Source: Parascedosporium putredinis (Eukaryota; Ascomycota; Sordariomycetes; Microascales; Microascaceae). Taken from it: a stretch of 64,000 nucleotides of DNA. Positions 59,962 through 64,000 of this stretch are shown here, piece after piece; position 1 is the first letter of the stretch; the number at the start of each line of letters is the position of its first letter. The notes beneath the pieces were generated by a model that ran no database searches, had not been told where the DNA came from, and saw only the letters and a list, made by a program, of their open reading frames with translations. The stretch covers positions 558,001-622,000 of the forward strand of contig CASHTG010000011.1 of assembly GCA_949357655.1 (NCBI GenBank), read 5' to 3'. A program made the translations under genes and the position numbers.

Positions 59962-60183
59962 CTAGACTTCTAGCTCGGCGATACCAACCATCCGGCTATC
60001 TTTCCCCACCTGAAAGATGGCCGACAGACATCCCATAGTATTCAAAAGGTTCAAGAAATACGCTTCCCTTTTCGTCCACCGTCACAGCCACCCATTGAGT
60101 CTGTCGCTTGCCTTTCCTCTCGTAGACGAGGTATGACGACGCGCGAGAAAACCCCGCTCGAGGACTGCTCGCGATAGGCTCCA
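59962..60183 (-). pseudogene. Possible C-terminal coding fragment, unidentified
   Basis: The frame reads SSYLVYERKGKRQTQWVAVT, then VFLEPFEYYGMS, and with one base change near 60012 continues VGKDSRMVGIAELEV to a stop. The sequence has good coding character but no visible start, and the DNA upstream of it (60184 onward) shows nothing matching. It could be the end of a spliced gene or a relic. Confidence 0.3.
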
Positions 60184-63083
60184 ACTTGTGAGACTACTGA
60201 TGCTGAGGGGCCACTACACATGTCTAGAGATAGCGTGTGTGGGGGTTGACAAACATCGGTTTGGCGAGTTCATGGGCGCAGCAGGCTCGGTATAGGCTTG
60301 GCACAGCCGTGGCTTGAGGTGTCCCCGAAGACTCGTCGTATGACCGCCGCGCCCAGCAGCTGCGTTGGGAACGTACGGGTGTATTATTGAAAAGATCCTG
60401 TTTCAGGGCCTAGGAGTGACCTTTGCGGAATGAGGTAAAAGAAGCTTAGGGGCTGCTAGTGACTCGCAAAGAGTCACGTCTTGGTTTAATCGGGTGGGCG
60501 TTGGTCCTCCCTGGAACGCGCAAAGTGCCGGAGCCCACTTGCGCTCGGCACCCGGGGTGTACCATACCTCTCAACTTTTGAATGGGCCGTGGCTCCGCGG
60601 CTGCAAGAGTCTCTGCTGCCGCGCAGGTAGTCAGGCGGGCTCCCGGTCGTGATAGAGGCCTGATTCATACGTAGAATCCAAGGAGCCACGACTGGGGGCA
60701 CGTTCTTCGTCATTGCCTGATTCTATCCGAGTGCTAAGTGATAGAAATATCGCACTCTTTATCCGATGCTCTCGGCCTCAGTAGTCTTTTCAAACCGCTC
60801 GTATAGCATGGTAGTAAGTGGATACAAGTGGAAGGCAAGGAGCGAACAGGGTGAACCCACCTCAAGGTCAACTCCCAGATGAAGAATAGTGAGGTGGAAA
60901 CAGTCCTACCCCTTCCTGCGGCCCAAGACGGGCTGGAATGGACCAACCCTATTTTAGCGATTTGAACAAAAGTGCATGCCTACTTGTAGATAGAGCTAAC
61001 TGTCCAGGGAGAGGAGAGGATGGCCCTGTGTTGGGCCTACTCCCAGCCCCCTCCACTCACATAGGGTATCCAAATGCATTTCAAGACACGGGAAAGCCCC
61101 CAACCAGCAGATGATGCAGAGATTGATAATCGACCAGCCTTTGGATCTGTTAGTACTCGAGCACAGACATGTTTTGTACTTGTATCACCTTCCAGACGCC
61201 AGCCGCCACGGTCGAGTATGGTTGGGCTTCAGCTCAGCAGGTTGAGGCAGCCACGCCATTTCCTCTTCAAAGAAGGAATACGATCTATACGAGAACCAAT
61301 ATTCTAAGCACATTCTTCGGAATCTTTAGTCCTGCTTCTTTTCCTTTATTTTGCTGCGAAGCCATCACCGCCGCTGTCGGCACCACGATGGTTCTAGGTC
61401 AGGCCCCTTTCGAGCGTCCAATAAGGTGGAGGGGTCACTTCACCTGACGGCGCCCCTTCGCGCTGCAAATAGTCCAGATAAGGATGTGGGGCGCGAAAAA
61501 GCGAAAAATTGAATGAAGGGTGTCATGGTCCGGGGTCGAACGCCTCCACTTTGTCATAGCAAGGGGGGTGGACGGATGACCGGGCAAAGTATACAAATAC
61601 GCCCATACACCCTCCTCCTCGTTTCCATTACCAACCATGCTCTCTCTCGGTTCCCAACAAGGAAACGCCGCGAGGAGAAGAATGGAAAAAGGCGGTAGGA
61701 CGTATCTAGACCAGTGCATCCAGTACATGCCTCTCTTGGCTTCACGCCCGGTCAAGGCCTCATCCATAGACTTGGCGCCAGTAGGGCCCTCAGGCTCCAG
61801 TCACTCCTCTCACCTCTCGCGAACAGAGAAGTGGGATGAAGCCACCCACTCTCTTTTTGTCACGCCAAGGAGTGCCTCTCCTTCCTTCTGTGATACATCC
61901 CACCAAGGGTGTACTCCATGGCTACTGACTTGTGAGGGGTGATTTCCTACTCTAGTGGTGGTTCCTGCCCTTAGCCCCGGGCAGTATGACCCCTACGCAA
62001 ACTTTCCCTCTACAGCGTGATCCCGTGGTCCTCCTCCAACCCCCGTATCCATCACCTTCCTCGTCGCACTGGATGTCCCCGCGAGGCATGCTCTGCATTA
62101 CCCGTCCCATGTGCCGAGGTTGTGTTTTGCGCAGTGATTTCTCTGCCGAAGACGGCGAACCCCCAAGGAATGGCACAGGCCAACAATCCCCTAGCAACCC
62201 GTTTCTTGTCACTCGCGCAGTCCCTGGAACACCGGTACCATGGCACCATGGCACGGATATACACTATGAGTCAAGCCGGCAAGAGCGGCAAAACTCCACA
62301 TTGGCTTAGTGAAGCTGAACCGAGAAAGCAGGAGCAGCGAGAATCCCGAGCGAAGGATTCAGAGGGGCCATGGCCTCGGTGGAGTTGCCTGCAAGGAACG
62401 TTCGTGATGATGATTCCGAGTTGCGTGATTTGACGGCAATGGAGCCGAATACAGAAACGAGTCGGAGGGATTTAGATTGTCATCAGATAGAATAGGCGGG
62501 CACAAGGTGAGGAGTGAAGTTGATGCCGTCGTTGCCAAAACCAGAGATATTGGTAGGACAGCAGGTCTGGAGTGACTTCGGATTCAGTGAGAAATAGGCT
62601 GGAGAAAGAAAATCCATCCCATCGCCGGATGATGTGAATCACTTGGAATTCCGAATACGAGTAAAAACATCGTGAATCTGGATTTGAGGGTCCAAGGCTT
62701 AAAAGAGAAGAATACCATATGTGAGTTTAGCATAGATGGATATTTACGCTCGAAAATCAACTCATCGCAAAGTGTACAAAACAGGCATCGTGAAATCTCA
62801 AGAACAACTCTTTAGGATATATTCATTCTGAAGGCCGTAGAAGGCCCGAAACCAAAGAAAAGAATTCCTCCCAAATCGTCTCGTCATAAACCATTAACTA
62901 TTCCATTCCTCCGCGTCCGTCCAAGCCGCCTTTTCCTCCGCGCACCAGAGAGACCAGAAACCCGTCTCGTCTGGTGTTAGGTCCTAAAGCTCGCGGCTTC
63001 GAGTACCAAATCCTTTATTCAGTTCCAGTTACCATTTCACGTGTCCGTAGATGTTTAGCAAAACAGGGTGCTCGGAAAGCGCT
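60184..63083. other. Long intergenic region
   Basis: 2.9 kb with only short ORFs of no recognisable family. A box-B-like GGGTCGAAC near 61528 lacks the rest of a tRNA. No repeats beyond small palindromes such as those around 62230. Confidence 0.5.
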
Positions 63084-64000
63084 TAAGAGCGGCGGCTGAC
63101 GCGGTCGGGAGAGACCTCACGGACCTCCTTGCCGGTGGGAGCCTCGGTGTCAGCGGGAGCCTTCTTGTTTCGGCGGAAGACGAGGAAGGCAACGGCGCCG
63201 ACAACGGCGAGGGAAGCGACGACGACACCGACGGCAATACCGGCCTTGGCACCAGTGCTGAGACCGCCGGAAGAAGAGGAGGTGTTGTCAGAGGACGAGT
63301 CAGAGTTGGACTTGTCGCTGGAGGAGCTGTCGCTGTCGGTCTTGTCACCGGAGCCGCTGACGGGAGCCTCGAACTCCTCAGAGGTGACGTTGAAGCAAGG
63401 GGGTTGGTGTCGAAGGACTCAAGCTCGACAAAGGTCTATAGGGCACGCAAGAATTAGTGGCCAGGGTCTTTTACTCTCTTTCTCCCATGTCACTGATTTT
63501 CACCGTGAGCAAAGACTTACGATATCGGCGCAGGCGTAGTAGACCTCCTGGGTGCCATCATCCTCGGGATCAGCCCAGTACTTGAGCTGGATGGTGGCGT
63601 TGGTGCCGGCAGCGGCGTTGGTGGGGAGGTTGTTGACGAGGTAGCACTGGTGACCGGCCTCGATGGAGTTGATGTTGCTGACAACCTGAGACTGGAAAGA
63701 GTTGATGGAGATGGGGTCTGTGAGGTTTCGCGGTTAGCGCTAGGCTTCAAGCGCGAGCAAGCGCGGGAGTCAAAAGTTGAACAAGATCAGGAGAACTTAC
63801 TGTCATCAACGGCGACGAAGAAGGCTACGTTGTAGGCATCATCGGCAATGGAGAGAGCGACGGTTCCCTTGTCTAGAGGGAAATAAGACGGTTAGTGATA
63901 GATCATCACCAGAATTATGGTTTGAGCACCGTGCCCGTTAAAACAAGAGCAGGGATTCGGATTCAGACTTACTGAGGGGAAGTTGGTCCTCTTGGTGGGG
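63084..64000 (-). CDS. X325/BIM1-like (LPMO-auxiliary-like) cell-surface protein, 5' partial
   Basis: Exons 63973-64000, 63802-63872, 63521-63717 and 63084-63435 splice in phase; the start is outside the window. The ectodomain shows KRTNFP, ALSIADDAYNVAFFVAVDD, CYLVNNLP, NATIQLKYWADPEDDG, YYACADI and FNVTSEEFE, matching the X325 pattern with paired cysteines. A Ser/Asp-rich stalk, one transmembrane helix (AGIAVGVVVASLAVVGAVAF) and a basic RRNKK cytosolic tail follow. Family members bind copper through an N-terminal histidine after processing; the yeast-like homologue BIM1 works in copper uptake. That histidine is outside the window. One break lies at GGGGG 63399-63403 (plus strand). Confidence 0.8.

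Noticed and set aside
61515..61545. tRNA-like B box (GGGTCGAAC)
   Set aside because: No acceptor or anticodon stem can be formed around it and no A box lies at the right distance.

Overview
This is nuclear DNA of a filamentous ascomycete (Pezizomycotina, plausibly a Sordariomycete). The evidence is short GT-AG introns of about 59-201 nt, a Zn2Cys6 regulator, F-box/LRR-like proteins, an MFS sugar transporter, a SAD-3/Hrr1/ZNFX1-type helicase, a GH43 enzyme, a small cysteine-rich secreted protein and an X325/BIM1-like surface protein. One intron-containing tRNA-Glu(CTC) is present. No CRISPR, operon, rRNA or intact transposon is seen.

Layout. 1-20 kb is gene dense: a PLP decarboxylase (5' end outside the window), a beta-hydroxyacid dehydrogenase, a tubby-like protein, a single-pass membrane protein, a trypsin-fold protein running almost directly into an intron-rich MFS transporter, a DUF488 protein, a Zn2Cys6 transcription factor, tRNA-Glu and an F-box protein. 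21.2-27.4 kb is one very large CCCH/SF1-helicase/NFX1/RZ-finger protein. 27.4-40.9 kb is gene-poor accessory sequence: uncharacterised ORFs, a decayed C2H2 zinc-finger gene, a degenerate higher-order tandem repeat, a polytopic membrane protein and a membrane-anchored lectin-like propeller. 40.9-47.1 kb holds the two cytosolic/mitochondrial glycerol catabolism genes, glycerol kinase and FAD glycerol-3-phosphate dehydrogenase, divergent around a 2.2 kb shared upstream region. 48-60 kb has a second F-box/LRR gene, the secreted cysteine-rich protein, GH43 and a secreted aldose 1-epimerase. The window ends inside an X325/BIM1-like gene.

Reading quality. Most long genes are interrupted by single-base frame changes, yet each is well conserved on both sides of the break. 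About 18 of the breaks fall in runs of three to five identical bases, usually G or C and usually one base short. This looks like homopolymer error in the assembly rather than mass pseudogenisation, although the glycerol kinase gene is intact. I therefore annotate the broken genes as single CDS spans and note the breaks.

Function. The glycerol pair forms glycerol-3-phosphate and then dihydroxyacetone phosphate. GH43, aldose epimerase and the MFS carrier fit use of plant-polymer sugars, though they are not adjacent. The large helicase belongs to a family tied to RNA silencing.
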